A stretch of 64,000 nt of DNA from Synchiropus splendidus (taxonomy: Eukaryota; Chordata; Actinopteri; Syngnathiformes; Callionymidae), in assembly GCF_027744825.2 (NCBI RefSeq), contig NC_071347.1, forward strand, positions 8,989,501 through 9,053,500. Reading direction: 5' to 3'. The notes below the pieces were generated by a model. The model was given only the letters and a program-made list of their open reading frames with translations, made no database searches and was not told the origin of the DNA. A program made the position numbers and the translations under genes. Shown here piece after piece: positions 11,831 through 25,270 of this stretch; the stretch's first letter is position 1, and each line of letters starts with the position of its first letter.

Positions 11831-14800
11831 CCTGCAGTCAGATGAAAGGTAACTTGAAAAACATTTAATCTTCTCGTAGAAAAGAATTACTAATGACTAA
11901 ATTCCAACCGGAGCGTGTGCACGAAGCTAATCAGTATATATCTATAAGTTATGCTGCGCACAGCTGACTCAGCTCCCGGGGGCACGAAATTCAAAGCAGC
12001 GATGAACTCATGAGGTGCTGAGAAGTCAGGTGAAGCACGACAGCTTTCATAATGAATATGAGACTGCGCCACATACAGCAGTCGGACTGTCTCTGGAAGA
12101 CGAAGTGAAAGTTTTTTTGGACTGAACCTTGAAACATTTAGCAAAGAGAGACCGTGGAATTCAACTTGCAGAAATCAGCAGGAGTTTTTGAAGTGAAGCT
12201 GCAGCACTTGGTTCGCACAAGGCAGGCAACAGAAAGGATGAATAGAAGGCCACGTGTGCCCACTCTGTCGACACGATGAAAGTAAAGGTCACAGCGCAGC
12301 CATGGCCACTTTGAAGAGTCGGTGTGAAAGAGAAGCCATCAAAGTAATTCTCTTTCTCAACACGTATTTGTGGCAGGAGATTGTTTTGTCATGATGTACT
12401 TTGAGATGTTCACTGCGCAAGTGGTACAGAATAACCGGGCTGGAAGTCTCCCCTTCACTCAGCAGAGGAATCCAGTCCTCCCAGTGCTTTGGACTCCCCA
12501 GCAACTCCAGGCACTAATGAGACCAGATCCTTCTGGGACCCAAGCATTTGACTGCAGGTCATAAAATTCAGCAGGCTTCCTTTTTTGCGCCGGTAAAATA
12601 TCTCATTTAGCCGCTGCGATCTGGACAGAGGCCAATCAATACTCGCTCTGATGTATCAGCACTGTGCTGCTGAGGCCCAGGCCAGTAAAATTTAATATAT
12701 GGATTAACATCTTTTCAGCTCAATACAACTGCAAGACCTGGCATTTATCTCCCTGTCTGAAGGGCCAGGGACTGTTCTGGTACTGGTACTTCCTGCCTCT
12801 TTTATTTCCACTTTTATTAAAATCAGCTCTGGGAGGTGAAGAGAAAGATGAAATAGCAATCCTCCATCTATCTGTCTGAGCAGCGCTCTCTTGTTCCGAA
12901 TTTTCTCTGTGTGCTGGTGGCAGCACGGTGATGGATGACACTAACCAACGGGGATTCTGTAGGGGGTATTGCCATGGCGCAAGTATTAGCATAGCGCCTC
13001 GCTCCCTTCTCAGCTCATCGATTTGGGCTGCCACATGACCCAAACCACCTTAAGGGACCTCCGGGCTGAAGGAACAGAAGCACACGACAAGCCGCAGGGA
13101 TACACTTTGCCTCCGCTCAGGTCCTTTATCATCCTAATTCATTCCCACTGCCCCCCACAGTCTTGTACACTCTGCTCCCTTCCCGAGCCCCTCCTTGTTC
13201 GCTTCGGCGGCAGTGGCCTACATATTAATGCTGTCAAAAACAGATAATTTGGCAAACATTATTACTTTCCACTACCGATACATATTCATCATGTGGCTTT
13301 ATTGCACGGCTGGAAAAATGACCGGCTCACTCCTAAACGGTTTTATTCCTCCAAGGCAGTCTCTGTTGTCATGAATGCTAATAGGGAGAAGTAGATCTTT
13401 GTGCGAAAGGACAAACAGTAGTGTTTTGGTTTTTTTTCTGTTTGCCTGCATGGACCTCAGATATATTAGAGGCAAGGATGCAAAGAAACAAACAGAAAAG
13501 CTATGCTTTCCGCACTGCACTTGAATGTCTATCTTTGGGGGCAAACTTAAACTGCTGAATTTCACTTGATAAATAACACAGATTGATCAAATAGAAACCT
13601 TTTACTGGGACCTTTTTCTAAATTATAGTAGCTCTGAAGTGACCTTGACTGAAAATAACAACACTAATTCAATTAAAAGTGTTGTATTTGGAGAGTGACA
13701 ATTGTGTTTTAATGTAGTGTTGTTTGACAAAAGACAGAGGTAAATGAGCATGCATTTTTTTTAAATCCCATATGACAACAAGGATCCTACATACAATCAT
13801 ATATGCCACAATGTTGCTTATCAAGACAAAAATAAGGCTGTCTGATAACAAAAACAAAGTGTAAAGATATATATATATATGAAAACAAAAAACAGAAAGA
13901 GAATGATGACTTTATACAGCACAAAGATGACATTTTCATAGCATGATAATGTCACGCAAAAGTATTTTACCTTTATTTCTTTCTGATTATTTTTGCAAAA
14001 ATTCAACCTGTTGCTTGTGTACATATATTACTTGCAAAAAATATACGCTGAAACAGGGCAAACTGTTGACCAAACACTTTATGGACAAGTCAATATAAAT
14101 GATAGTCAAAGAGCTGCGGCAAAAAGCTAACCCCAAGTTAAAGACCTCAAAAATCACCTCTGAGAAGTGGAATAATTGACCAGTGTTTGAGTCCCGATGA
14201 ACTGCGGAAGGATACAGCAGAGATGCTCACAAGTCTAAGTGAAGTTTCATGTGTTTGGTCACGAGTCCAAGTCAACTTTCAAATCTTATAATTGGTACAA
14301 GCTTGATTTGCAGCCAGTATCCAGCCGACTTAGACCACTGCATTGTTATATTGCAGGAAATCAAAGCATGTCTTCAACATCATCATCAGGAGCCAGATCG
14401 ATTGTTTTTAAATGTTACACTATATTGACATATCAGGATGAAATGTGTGGATTGACTGGTTATAATGCTATGCTGCACCCCATTTCACAGCTGACTGATT
14501 TGGATGTGTTTTGATAAACTTGACATGGACTTTGCAGTTGGCCGATCAGCTTGGAAACATAAAAAACTAAACATTGTGCAGGAGTCCCAACCCACGAATC
14601 CGAGTGGAGTCTCTGGTATTTTGTCCTCAAGTTCAAGGCCCAATCCCATTTCTCACCCTTAACACGAGCACTTATTTGTGAGTGCCCTCCACTATGTAGT
14701 GCCTTCTGACCAGAAAGAGATTGAAGTCCCGAAGACTTGGGACAGCACTTCATGCTGTTGCACTTTTATTCTGTCACGTGTGTAGACAGCGTAAGTGGCT

Positions 14801-15045
14801 GTCTTTGTGTGTTTTGTTTACTGTATATTGAGTGTACGAGATGTTTGGAAATGCTAGCTCCAGTGTTATGCAACCTATTGAACCAGCGCTAATAATCTCA
14901 CTTTCTCTGGTGAACCAACGCTTCGCCGCTATTTTGCACTGATACATCTTTTAGAGGTATGTCGACAGTGAGCCTGAATGCTAGTCGACCGTTGTTTGTT
15001 AAGAAGAAATAACAACATTTTGTCAGACGTGGCAGCACAATTACG
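11831..15045. other. non-coding sequence, no gene seen
   Basis: This is mostly unique sequence. It includes a short (AT)n at about 13867-13880 and AT-rich stretches between 13.6 and 14.1 kb. The region 12.6-13.25 kb is more GC-balanced and repeat-poor, so it could hold conserved regulatory DNA, but nothing in the sequence alone proves this. Confidence 0.4.
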
Positions 15046-15049
15046 TCAC

Positions 15050-15470
15050 TAAAATGCAGCGCATCGTACGTTCTGCTGAGAAGGTGATCGGTTGCAACCT
15101 GTCACCTCTTCAGGACCTGTATGTCTCCAGGACCCAGAGACGTGCAGGTCGGATCAAAGCGGACCCTTCTCATCCTGGACATGGACTGTTTGTTCTTCTT
15201 CCCTCTGGCAGGAGGCTACGGTCCATCCAGAACCAGAACCTCCCGTCATTGGATTAGCTTCTTCCCCTTGGCCGTCAGACTGTTGAATTCGTGAACAGCC
15301 TGGTTTTTATTTTATTTTATTTTATTTTATTTTATTTTATTTTATTTTATTTTATTTTATTTTATTTTATTTTATTTTATGTCAGCAATTTATTCCAAAA
15401 CACTTTCCTAGTTGGTGGGCTTCCCACTGACCATGGCAATAAATTTGATTCTGATTCTGATTCTGATACA
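15050..15470 (+). mobile_element. LINE 3' end with (TTTTA)n and hexamer tail
   Basis: The 67-codon frame at 15054-15257 encodes the extreme C-terminal end of a non-LTR retrotransposon polyprotein: QRIVRSAEKVIG, LQDLYVSRTQRRAGRI, DPSHPGHGLF and LLPSGRRLRSIQ. It is followed by a (TTTTA)n array (15304-15380) and a conserved 3' UTR block containing CCATGGCAATAAA. The end is a short tandem (GATTCT)n tail at about 15447-15467. The same layout occurs at 58.5-59.25 kb, so the two are copies of one family. The 5' truncation near 15050 is typical of target-primed insertion. Confidence 0.8.
15304..15380. repeat. (TTTTA)n array within LINE 3' UTR
   Basis: About fifteen tandem copies of the pentamer TTTTA lie inside the LINE 3' UTR. 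The related copy at 59113-59159 has about nine, so the array length varies between copies. Confidence 0.9.
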
Positions 15471-15701
15471 AGGAGAAAGTAAACAAACAGAATAGTAGTC
15501 CTCATAACTTAACTGTCGATGTTGTCCTACCCCCCATTATTTTTAAGTAATGTTGTTCACTTCACACTCTGGTATCCTGGGACTCCATCTGCACTTCATC
15601 TTCCTGCTTCATTTGAAGTCAGCTCCGGAGCCACCTTGGTTTGAAAGGATCATTTCAAGTGACAAATGGCGAGTATTGGTACACACTACACTTGACACAT
15701 G

Positions 15702-15726
15702 ATATATATATATATATATATATATA
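15702..15726. repeat. (AT)n microsatellite
   Basis: A simple alternating AT tract of about 25 bases. Confidence 0.9.
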
Positions 15727-18526
15727 GTAATAGGTGCTGCTTAAAAGCAAACTAAAGCACTAAACAGTCGTAAAGCTGTAGCAAAACCATCACCTGTTGC
15801 CTGAGCATCCAGCCCGCAACATTTCTCATTGTTGCAACAATCTCCCATGTCACTGTCAGCACTGACACACATGGACACAGGAACAGTGTTCTATCACACA
15901 TGCCATCCACCTTAGTTTTGTTTCCACAAACTGATTTAAAAACACACTTCGGAAACCAGAATCTATCAGCTCTATCAGCGTCTTCTTTTGTCACTGCCTA
16001 GCTACGCATACACATTGTTTGCACCTACCTAAGGAAACTTCTTTTAAAAAATGTGCACGCAAAACCGCACGTATTATGATTCAAAAATATCCTTTTTTTT
16101 AAGTGCACATTTTAAAAAGGTGGCTCATTAGGAGGACAACATTTCATCAGTGTGTCTTCACGGAGCCACAAAGAGAAACGTACACCACGTAACACCCATG
16201 CTCTCTCGCCGTGGCTTCGCTCCATTAGTACACAGTGTAATGACACCTCTGCTGAGCTGCCTGCATTCTTATTCTGTTAACAATGTTGTTTGAGCTATGA
16301 TGAAAATCATCATTTTCTCTGCAAAAATACAGGTTCTTTAATCACCCATCCGCGCTCATTTGCACATGAAAGATTTGTTCCCTCAGACCAATCAAGCCGT
16401 GATGATGCAGGTAAAACTCCGCCATCCTGAAAGAGTCTAATGATGATTCTCATTAAACCATTCATGTGTTGGAAAATAGAGCTTTTGCCAAATTGTGCGG
16501 TTCCTTTCATCTGACGGCTTCGGCTCTGGAATTTCAACAGAGCTGCCTTTCTTCCAAATTTAAGACAGAGATTTTTTTTTCCCCTTTAATTCATGCGCAA
16601 CAATAAACCAGAAGGAAAACTTCAGGGCAAATTTGCTTTAGCTCATTTATTTCTGATTCCCCTTATTAACAGTTCAAATGTATGTTCTATCAAGTGTGTC
16701 ATAATTTGTTTAAAGTCATTTAGCTGCAAATGTCACTACTTATCTCCTGTGTTGGCATCCTCAGCGCACCTGAACTATCAGTCGAGCTCAGAAGTGGCGA
16801 ACGATTCCACCGTGGGGCCAACTGTTCGGAGCCACGCCCACGTGTGAGGTGACAATATTGCTAGTCAAAATGAAGCCATCGCACTTTTTGTTTTAAAACA
16901 TGTTCAAAGAGGGGAAAAAAGAAGCACTCAAACACAGCATGAAGTCAATACTGAAACGCTTCACAGCAGGTAGTTACAGTCTCACTTGTGATACCGCTCC
17001 TTTCAGCCAAGATGGCTGCTGAGAAAATTGAGGAATTGTTCATTTAGATGTGAACATGAATAGATGGAGAATAATGTGAAAAAGAAAGGGGAAGACGATC
17101 AGACCTCAAAACTATCGATTGCACGTTTATCGCATCACAAATGGAGGATATTATAAAATGCCTCTTCTTTCAGGTATTGAACATCCATTCCCACTCTGAG
17201 TCATTTTAAAGTTTCACTTTGTGCAGACGTCCTTTCTTGTAGTTAATAACTCACTTTGATTGTTGCCACTTGCAAACCACTAAAAGAGTATCACGCTGAT
17301 CATCCAAAAACAAAACAAAAAAAACTAAATAATAGCAATGTCTCAGTACATTGTGGATTGGAGGGTGTGATGGAATGAGCGTGGTGTGTAACGCTAGTGG
17401 ATTGCTTTTGGAAATTCAACACATCAACTTGAGGGATTGAAGACCAGCCTGAAGGTCTTGTGTTCCATTTGGCCATGAACTGTGTTTCGCTACCTTTATT
17501 TTTTGCTGTGAGGTGAGTCCCGAGAGACCATGCTTGTGATAGATGGTGAGCTCACTGTGCTTCCGAGACTATTGACCGACGGAACATAGTTTAGGAACAA
17601 CTAGATGTGACTTTATTTATGTACTCATTCCTTTATTTATTGATTTTGCATGAATTTAAGCTTTGCTTGTGTCCATTTTTATGGTTTTCACCTTCCGACA
17701 GGTGTGACCAAAGGGGGCCATTTGCAGCCCTTGATCTGAGTACACAACAGTTCAATAGAATAAAATCGGCTTTTGTTGACAAGATCCCATGAGTCCAATG
17801 AAGAAGCTACCATTTTGCTCTTCTAAAACCCCGTTTTCTATCAGAGGTTTGTTTGCACAGTGCCGGTTGTCATGGTTGTCACTGACATCCAGTTTTTGAA
17901 AACAAGAGTCGAAAGTGGGAACAGTGATGGTGCAGCGCAAACATGAACACGCTGCAGCAGGAGTGTCTCACTCACACACGCGGGCAGAAGGTCACCGCAG
18001 CAGATTCTCATGCAGTGCTCTGAGTCAGAACTGCCGTCATATTTGTTTTTTGGAAATAACTTTTGCTGAAGTGAACTTGTTCTCATAGGGATGGTGGAAG
18101 TCACAGGTGACTGCAGCAGCATCCTCTGGAGACGATCGCTGAAGATCACCATCTTGTACCTGCTATTGTGACAACTAAGTTTCTTAAAGTGTGAATTTCC
18201 TCACGTTCAGACTTGTCTGTGGGGCTGTTACAAGCATATACTGTATGTGAGGTGCTAATTGCAACACTCTTATATATATATATAGTAGCGAGCGTCACTT
18301 GAAGAATGCATATTGATTCAGATTTTGATTTCACACGTGCTCCAGCCACTGTCTTACAATCAGTCCACTAGAAGGCACTGGTTTATTATTATCACACATC
18401 AACAAGAATGCAAGTCACCTCAGCACACATCCAACAAACCTACGGTGCCTCTCCACTTGCAACAATAAATGGAAACAACACCAACATCCAACATAAACAA
18501 GTCTGACAACCAGTACGGATTGCTAC

Positions 18527-18528
<2 letters not shown>
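15727..18528. other. non-coding sequence, no gene seen
   Basis: No gene is recognised. The segment 16,290-16,850 is repeat-poor and rich in TAAT-type and ATTTGCA-type motifs, so it is a weak candidate for conserved regulatory DNA. A short (AT)n lies at about 18270-18284. Confidence 0.4.

Positions 18529-18560
<32 letters not shown>
18529..18560. repeat. (AT)n microsatellite
   Basis: A simple alternating AT tract of about 31 bases. Confidence 0.9.
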
Positions 18561-18563
<3 letters not shown>

Positions 18564-18574
18564 TTTTTTCAAAC

Positions 18575-19000
18575 CGCCAAACCTCATCCAACGGACCATC
18601 GAACCGGTCAGGCGGTGGGAGGGGTGGGTGAGGGTGCTGTTTCAGGCCGTGAGCCAAACAGATGCTGTGGAATCCCAGTCAGAACACGCGAAACAGCATC
18701 AACGCTCCTCTGGTCTGATTAGAGAAGCCACGGGGGAGCGCGGCTCGGAGACTTAATTAAAACTCATCTCGATGGAAAATGTGCGGGAAAAAATGCCATT
18801 TTGTGCGATTCTGCTGGCAGCTCTCGGATTATATACGAAACGCGAACCTAATCACACTTGCGGCTGGGGGCTTGAATATGAGCTCGCCAGCCAACTGACT
18901 AATATAGATTGAAAAATGAACACAATTAGCGTGTACTTTGGCCGCCTGGGTTGCAGCCAGATGCAAAAACACTCACGTGTCAGCGGGCACAGTCTCCTGC
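18575..19000. other. candidate conserved non-coding element
   Basis: This stretch is repeat-free and more GC-balanced than its surroundings. It has clustered homeodomain-type cores: GATTAG near 18717, the palindrome TTAATTAA at 18753-18760 and CAATTAG near 18923. No open frame looks coding. Vertebrate developmental enhancers often look like this, but conservation cannot be judged from a single genome. Confidence 0.25.
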
Positions 19001-21289
19001 AAAGTAAACACATTCACGCCGTCCTATGGATGACACCTCTGGTCGGTCTGTTTTTCTTGTTCTTTGACGACAAAGTGGCCCAATCTCAAAGCCCAGCTGG
19101 AGGAGGAGTCTGTGGTCAAGCTGATAATTAGCTAGTAGTAATAGTCTTGCTATGTAATATACTTCTATGAATCATAAATATTTAATAACTTCAGACTAGC
19201 GTTGGGTACTTTTGTTTGAATCATCATAGTTTGGCACAGTTTTGTTGATATCTTTAGATTGTGTGCTACATTCCATCAGAAGCTTAGTATACGGCCCATT
19301 ACAAAACTTCAAAGTACTGATCATAGATGATATTTTGCCATAGTACCATAATGCACTGCCACAGTTGCAAGCCCTTGCGACAGATTTAAGAGCAAACACC
19401 GGTTCCTGACTGAATACAGATGGGGAGTCTGATTTTGTTTGTTTTGATTCTTAGGTACATTCTTTATTGAAGAAACAAAAGAAAAAAGTTAACTTTGTTT
19501 CAGCACTTTTTGGTTTGAATTAGCTCCACAAAAGGAATATGGGGTAAAAATGACCCTAGATTGTCAGTAATCTTTACTTCACAATGTCAGCAAAGCTTAC
19601 TGAGCCTGGGACTGTAACAATACCAATCCAGTGTGAATAAACCAGCAGTAAACGCTTGCATAGCATTGACATGTCTCCTGTCTTAAACCCTATTTTGAAG
19701 CAATGTTCTAGAGATTCTCCGTTCGATCGGTCTCATGATTGGCCAAATTCAGTGTGATCGAGGAATACGAGCACTTCTTGTCATTGCCGATCACGTGTGA
19801 CAGTCGACGCTCTGATGAAGCTCTGCTGGTTGTGATGCGTCCGCTCCTCCATCTCTGCTGCTCACTCAGCAGCAGCATGTCTGCTATGAAGGTTCTTTCA
19901 ATCTGTCTTGTAGATTTTGCATCCTGCAGCACATGCACGGAAAAATGCTGTGCAGGGAAGCGTGTCAAAATTAAACATGCCATTTAAAGCACCAGCACTA
20001 GACGGAGCACGGAGAGTTTTAGTGGCTCGTGAAAGTGAAACCGCTGGTTCCCCAGCAGCAGGCAGTTAGTGCAGCTACCACTTAGCAACACCTGCAAATT
20101 GCCCAAGATATCATCAGTAATTTAACCGAGCTGGCCTTTCTCAGGTGTCGTTTATGCGGCGGTGGAAACGACTGCATCCGTCGCCATTTTGGAGTCGGGT
20201 GCAGCGTTCGTCAGCCAACTGAATCTGTAACTTTTGAAAACGTCCATAGTGGAAACTCTCATAAATGCAGTGCTCTCTGTCTCGGAGTGCCGCTACAGTA
20301 TGTAAATAGTTCACGTACATAGCACAGTTTCTAGATATTCACCAAACTTTGACGTCTCACGTCGAATTAAATGTTGTTCAGTTGTCCTTTTGACATAATA
20401 GTTGCTGCATTCAGCAAGGTTCACGGTCAGTTGCACCTTTCTTATAAGTTGGTAACAAAGGTGGTCAGGATGATGCGGGGATGATTTTTTTATAGTACAG
20501 GGAAACCGTATCTATACGGATAATGGCTGACAGGTGCCACTATAGTCGCTAGGTTTGATGTATATGGAACTTTGTTCTGACAAAATGGTTTCAAGTTGAT
20601 ATCTGTCTGCAAGCATGGTTGCAGAGCAGCTCTTACCTTTTGCCAAGACATAAAAAACATCCTACATTTTGGATCATGTATGATTCAGACTTGACAGACT
20701 TGTGAACAGAATGTTGAAATTCTCTATCCCAGGCACCTCAGAAGTATCCTGACTCATAGACTAAAGTCAGGTGGGATGTTTCCTACACCTATTTTTAAAA
20801 GCCTTTGACCGCTGCCAACTTGAGCCAGCGGGTATTCCCACTCCAGCTCCATAACAGATGTAATTATGATGACCTGATGACTACACACCGATCGCCTGCA
20901 GTTTGTGATTCAGTCGGTGTTGAAATGGTGGTATGAGGAACAATGGACGATGCAGGGGATCTTTGTGGTGAGTGAGACCGCAGGCTCACCTAAGGGCCAG
21001 ACTCCAGGATCTTGGTAGTCAGAACATTGGTCTGAATCTTTGACTTGGTCAGAGGTCCAGATGCTCCTCCTGGTCTGGTGTGCTGAGGTTCTCTTTAGAT
21101 GCACCTGGGATGTTTAGAGTCTGTTATTGTCGCAGTAGAAGCTCTCATCTGTGATTGGCTCGCGACAAAAACAACGAACCAGGCAACCAGCTGTGATGGC
21201 ACTTTCATTTTCCTGTTAAAGCCTGTGACAATATAACAATGAAATTCATAGATGGTTAATATTATCAGAAACTAGGGGTTGAAAACAGA
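19001..21289. other. non-coding sequence, no gene seen
   Basis: No exon, RNA gene or clear transposon is recognised. The overlapping 82- to 91-codon frames on both strands at about 19.7-20.0 kb are not supported by any motif. Confidence 0.4.
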
Positions 21290-21530
21290 ACCAGTTACCT
21301 CCTTCGATGTAGCTATTCTGGAGAAGTTCCCAGGTCAACCAGAAGATGTGGTATCTCTAATGTGTCTTCCTCCCAAATGGACATACCTGGAGGATCTAAC
21401 AAGGGGGCATCCAAAAGTGGACATAGGTGTGTGAAGAGCTCTGCCATTTGGCTCAGCTCTTACTGCATCTCAACAGTCTGATTCTTCGCGAATGGAGACT
21501 CTGCCATTATTTTAGATTCTTTTTTATGTT
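21290..21530 (-). mobile_element. LINE C-terminal scrap, minus strand
   Basis: Read on the minus strand, this piece resembles the common fish LINE segment containing the RMPPG...RLPGEVFRARP and GRRPRGRP motifs. The clearest match is the minus-strand sequence around GGATGCCCCCTTGTTAG and GGTATGTCCATTTGGGAGG at about 21365-21410. It is heavily decayed. Confidence 0.4.
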
Positions 21531-22402
<872 letters not shown>

Positions 22403-24984
22403 CTTCCACATTTTTCTGGCCTGAGAGGACTGAGGTTGAGGATTAACAAAGGCATAGGAATTCACTTTTAAATTTCATATGGCATAAATATGGCATGGAT
22501 CTCTGTTCTTATTTGGTGTACTATCAAGGATGGTGGCTTGGACTTACCATTTCTCATGTCTCTGTTCTTGGCCCTTCGTCCACCAGCCCGTCTTTAGTTT
22601 TCTTTTATTTTCATATAAATTGTATTTCTTTAAAAATTTCCTTTATAGTCAGCAGAAGTTTCAAACATGTCTCGAAACTGAAGTTGGAGGACTCTACTAA
22701 TTAAAACTTTCCCTATTTTCCAGGGAACCTTTTTTTTTCCTGTTTGCAGCTTATAGCAATTCTACGCCCACTTAAACTGAAATGAGGTGCTACAGCGTCC
22801 CTCCTAACCTTCAGTCCTAAAAGACTCCATTAGAGGCGGCAGTAATGAATTCACTCTACTTTACCATGGCAATTCTTCCTCGGTGTGGCAGCGTCAACGA
22901 ACACTTGTTGATGAAAGCCGCCACAAAGCTGCGTTGGACAAAGAATTAGTGTCGATGGAACAGAAAGAAAATCCATTTGTGATGGAGTTCCTATTGAATT
23001 GGGAAAACAGCAGTGCCCGGTTGTTCCGAACACAAAGGAAAGGAATGGCCTTCGTCTTTAACAAAATGAAAGCAATTCACTGAACATTTCCCCGAGGTTT
23101 TCATCAAGAGACACCACTGTTCCGAACACCTTGATGCTGCGTGTGCACAACCAGACAGCAAATGACTCCGGGTGAAGGCAAGTGAGGAGACGAGAAGGGA
23201 GATGTGCTTAACAACGGCTGGTTAAAACAACGAAAAAGCCTTTCTAAATGTGGACCAGGGGTACAGTGGCACCGTCCTGAGATGAAAGAGACATGCTGAA
23301 ATGAGACATCGCTAGAGAAGCATTAGGATCTTGTGCCCTTGGTTAATGTGGCTGTTGCTTTTGCCCTCGCGCCTCTTTAACAAGAGCATTTCGCATGCCA
23401 ATCTGCTCGCAGCAATCTGCCCGAGTGGTCATTGCAGTGAGCCCAAGGCAAACGTGGCTCTGCGTGTGTTTGTGTTTAAGGGCATTGTACAAGGCCATAA
23501 AGCTTAGGTTATTCACTGCAGCGCAACCCCTCGACTATATTACTGCAGCAGCGCTATCATCAGGCCCTGAAAACAAACACTCCCTTGGAAACATTTAAAT
23601 TCATTTATAACACTACAAACGTGAAATGTGTATTTCTGAGCAGATTTCAATGTTACAAATGGCCACAAAAGGGATTTGAATCTCAGCACCGCTCAATGAT
23701 CCACTAAAGTCCTGTAATAATAACAGCCTGGATTTTGTATTGCAGCTATTAGAACACTGTTCCTTCAGTGTTTTACAGAAAAGATAGAAACAAACAAAAA
23801 GATGAGTATGTTATAGATGTTTATGATACATTAACAGGTTTCACGGAAAGACACGGCAGACACCAGCTGACATTTGCACATGTATATAAGTAGCACATAC
23901 GTAGTAGACACAATACAATTTTCAGCAAAAAGTAGGTGCAAAAGTTATGTACATTTTCTTCTCTGACAGTTAGAAGATTGGATGGTAAGATTTTTTTTTA
24001 GGCTGGACACATGCGTAGATAATCAGGCTGGTTTCAAGTTATTCCCCTTCCTCTGTGTTCCGTCCACTCCCTCCAGTGTTGGCGACGATGCGTTTGGTTC
24101 TTTGATATTGTTTGTGTTTTATTTGTGTTTTTTATACATTAAAGTTGTTAAAACGTACTGTCTGTGGTCCGCTTCCTCTGTGACCCTGCAATGAGCGTTT
24201 GGACCTTTGTTCATTATTTGTTTCGCACAACAGAAAAATGCTTATTAATGTAACACCTTTTCATGCAATAAATAATTCAAAAGAACAATAACACTGCAAA
24301 TACATTCGGCCAGCGATCATGACTCTCTGGTTTGCACCAGAAGGTGAGGTCATCCACTGTTTGCGTAGCTCAGTCAATGACAAGTGAATGATGAATTTAT
24401 GCACATTAGCTAAAAAGGCCCTCGTACAAAAGCAAGTTGAAGCAGTTATTTATGCTGAACCTCCTTTGTCTCAACTGGGGGGAACTGAAGTGCTGAGAGT
24501 GATGCACCATCATCAATCTTCTTGTGCTGACGTTTTTTCAGGCAATCTCAATGACGTTATATCTCTTACATATTACAATTATTTCATAGATGGTGCTGAT
24601 CATGGTTCACGGCAGTAATTTCACATTTCACACTTTTGTTTGCAGGTTCGGGAAATTTGAATTATGATGGACTTATTGCATGTAATAAAATTCTTACATA
24701 TGATAATAGGATTGTGGTGGAAATTTAAGTGAGATTAAACCAGTATGAAAGCGAGATGCATTATCATGATGGCACGGGTGCTGAGCCCACAAAAGTGCCC
24801 TCCATTTAGAGCTCTATTTGCATCACAATCCGACCGGCACCACCAAATACAGATGAAAGTGCAGAAGATGAATTTGCTTCTTGCACTTAAGACCGAGTTT
24901 CAGAATAGGAAACTTACATGAAGAAAAGAGCTCTGGATATGTACTCGCTCACCAATTGAACCACCTTGGACTCTAACGGACTCT
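22403..24984. other. non-coding sequence, no gene seen
   Basis: No exon is recognised. The 60- to 76-codon frames have no family resemblance. Confidence 0.4.
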
Positions 24985-25270
24985 ATTCATCCCCACTATG
25001 CACTGTTCTCCCTCCTGTCATCCGGCAGACGGTTCCGTAGCATCCGATGCAGAACCACCAGACTCAGGAATAGTATTGTTCCTGGTGCTGTCAGGCTGTT
25101 TATTTGTTTATTTGTACATCTTCTGGACTAGTATTTATCTATATTTATTTATTTTTGGACATATAGTTTTGTTTTTGGAAACCGGAGGCCTCAGACCGAA
25201 ATTTCATTGCCATAATATAGTGATATGTTTTTGTGCAATGACAATAAAGAAAGTCTAAGTCTAAGTCTAA
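24985..25270 (+). mobile_element. LINE 3' end with (AAGTCT)n tail
   Basis: A plus-strand reading gives LLSSGRRFRSIRCRTTRLRN followed by SIVPGAVRLF, the typical C-terminal end of CR1/L2-like fish retrotransposon ORFs. A 3' UTR of about 150 bases follows, ending in GCAATGACAATAAAG and a tandem (AAGTCT)n tail at about 25249-25270. Tails of short tandem repeats rather than poly(A) are typical of this group. The tail unit differs from the (GATTCT)n of the 15.1 and 58.5 kb copies, so it is a related but distinct family. The copy is 5'-truncated. Confidence 0.7.

Noticed and set aside
15304..15380. CRISPR-like periodic array
   Set aside because: It is a pentamer microsatellite inside a LINE 3' UTR. 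There are no repeat-spacer units, and the genome is eukaryotic.
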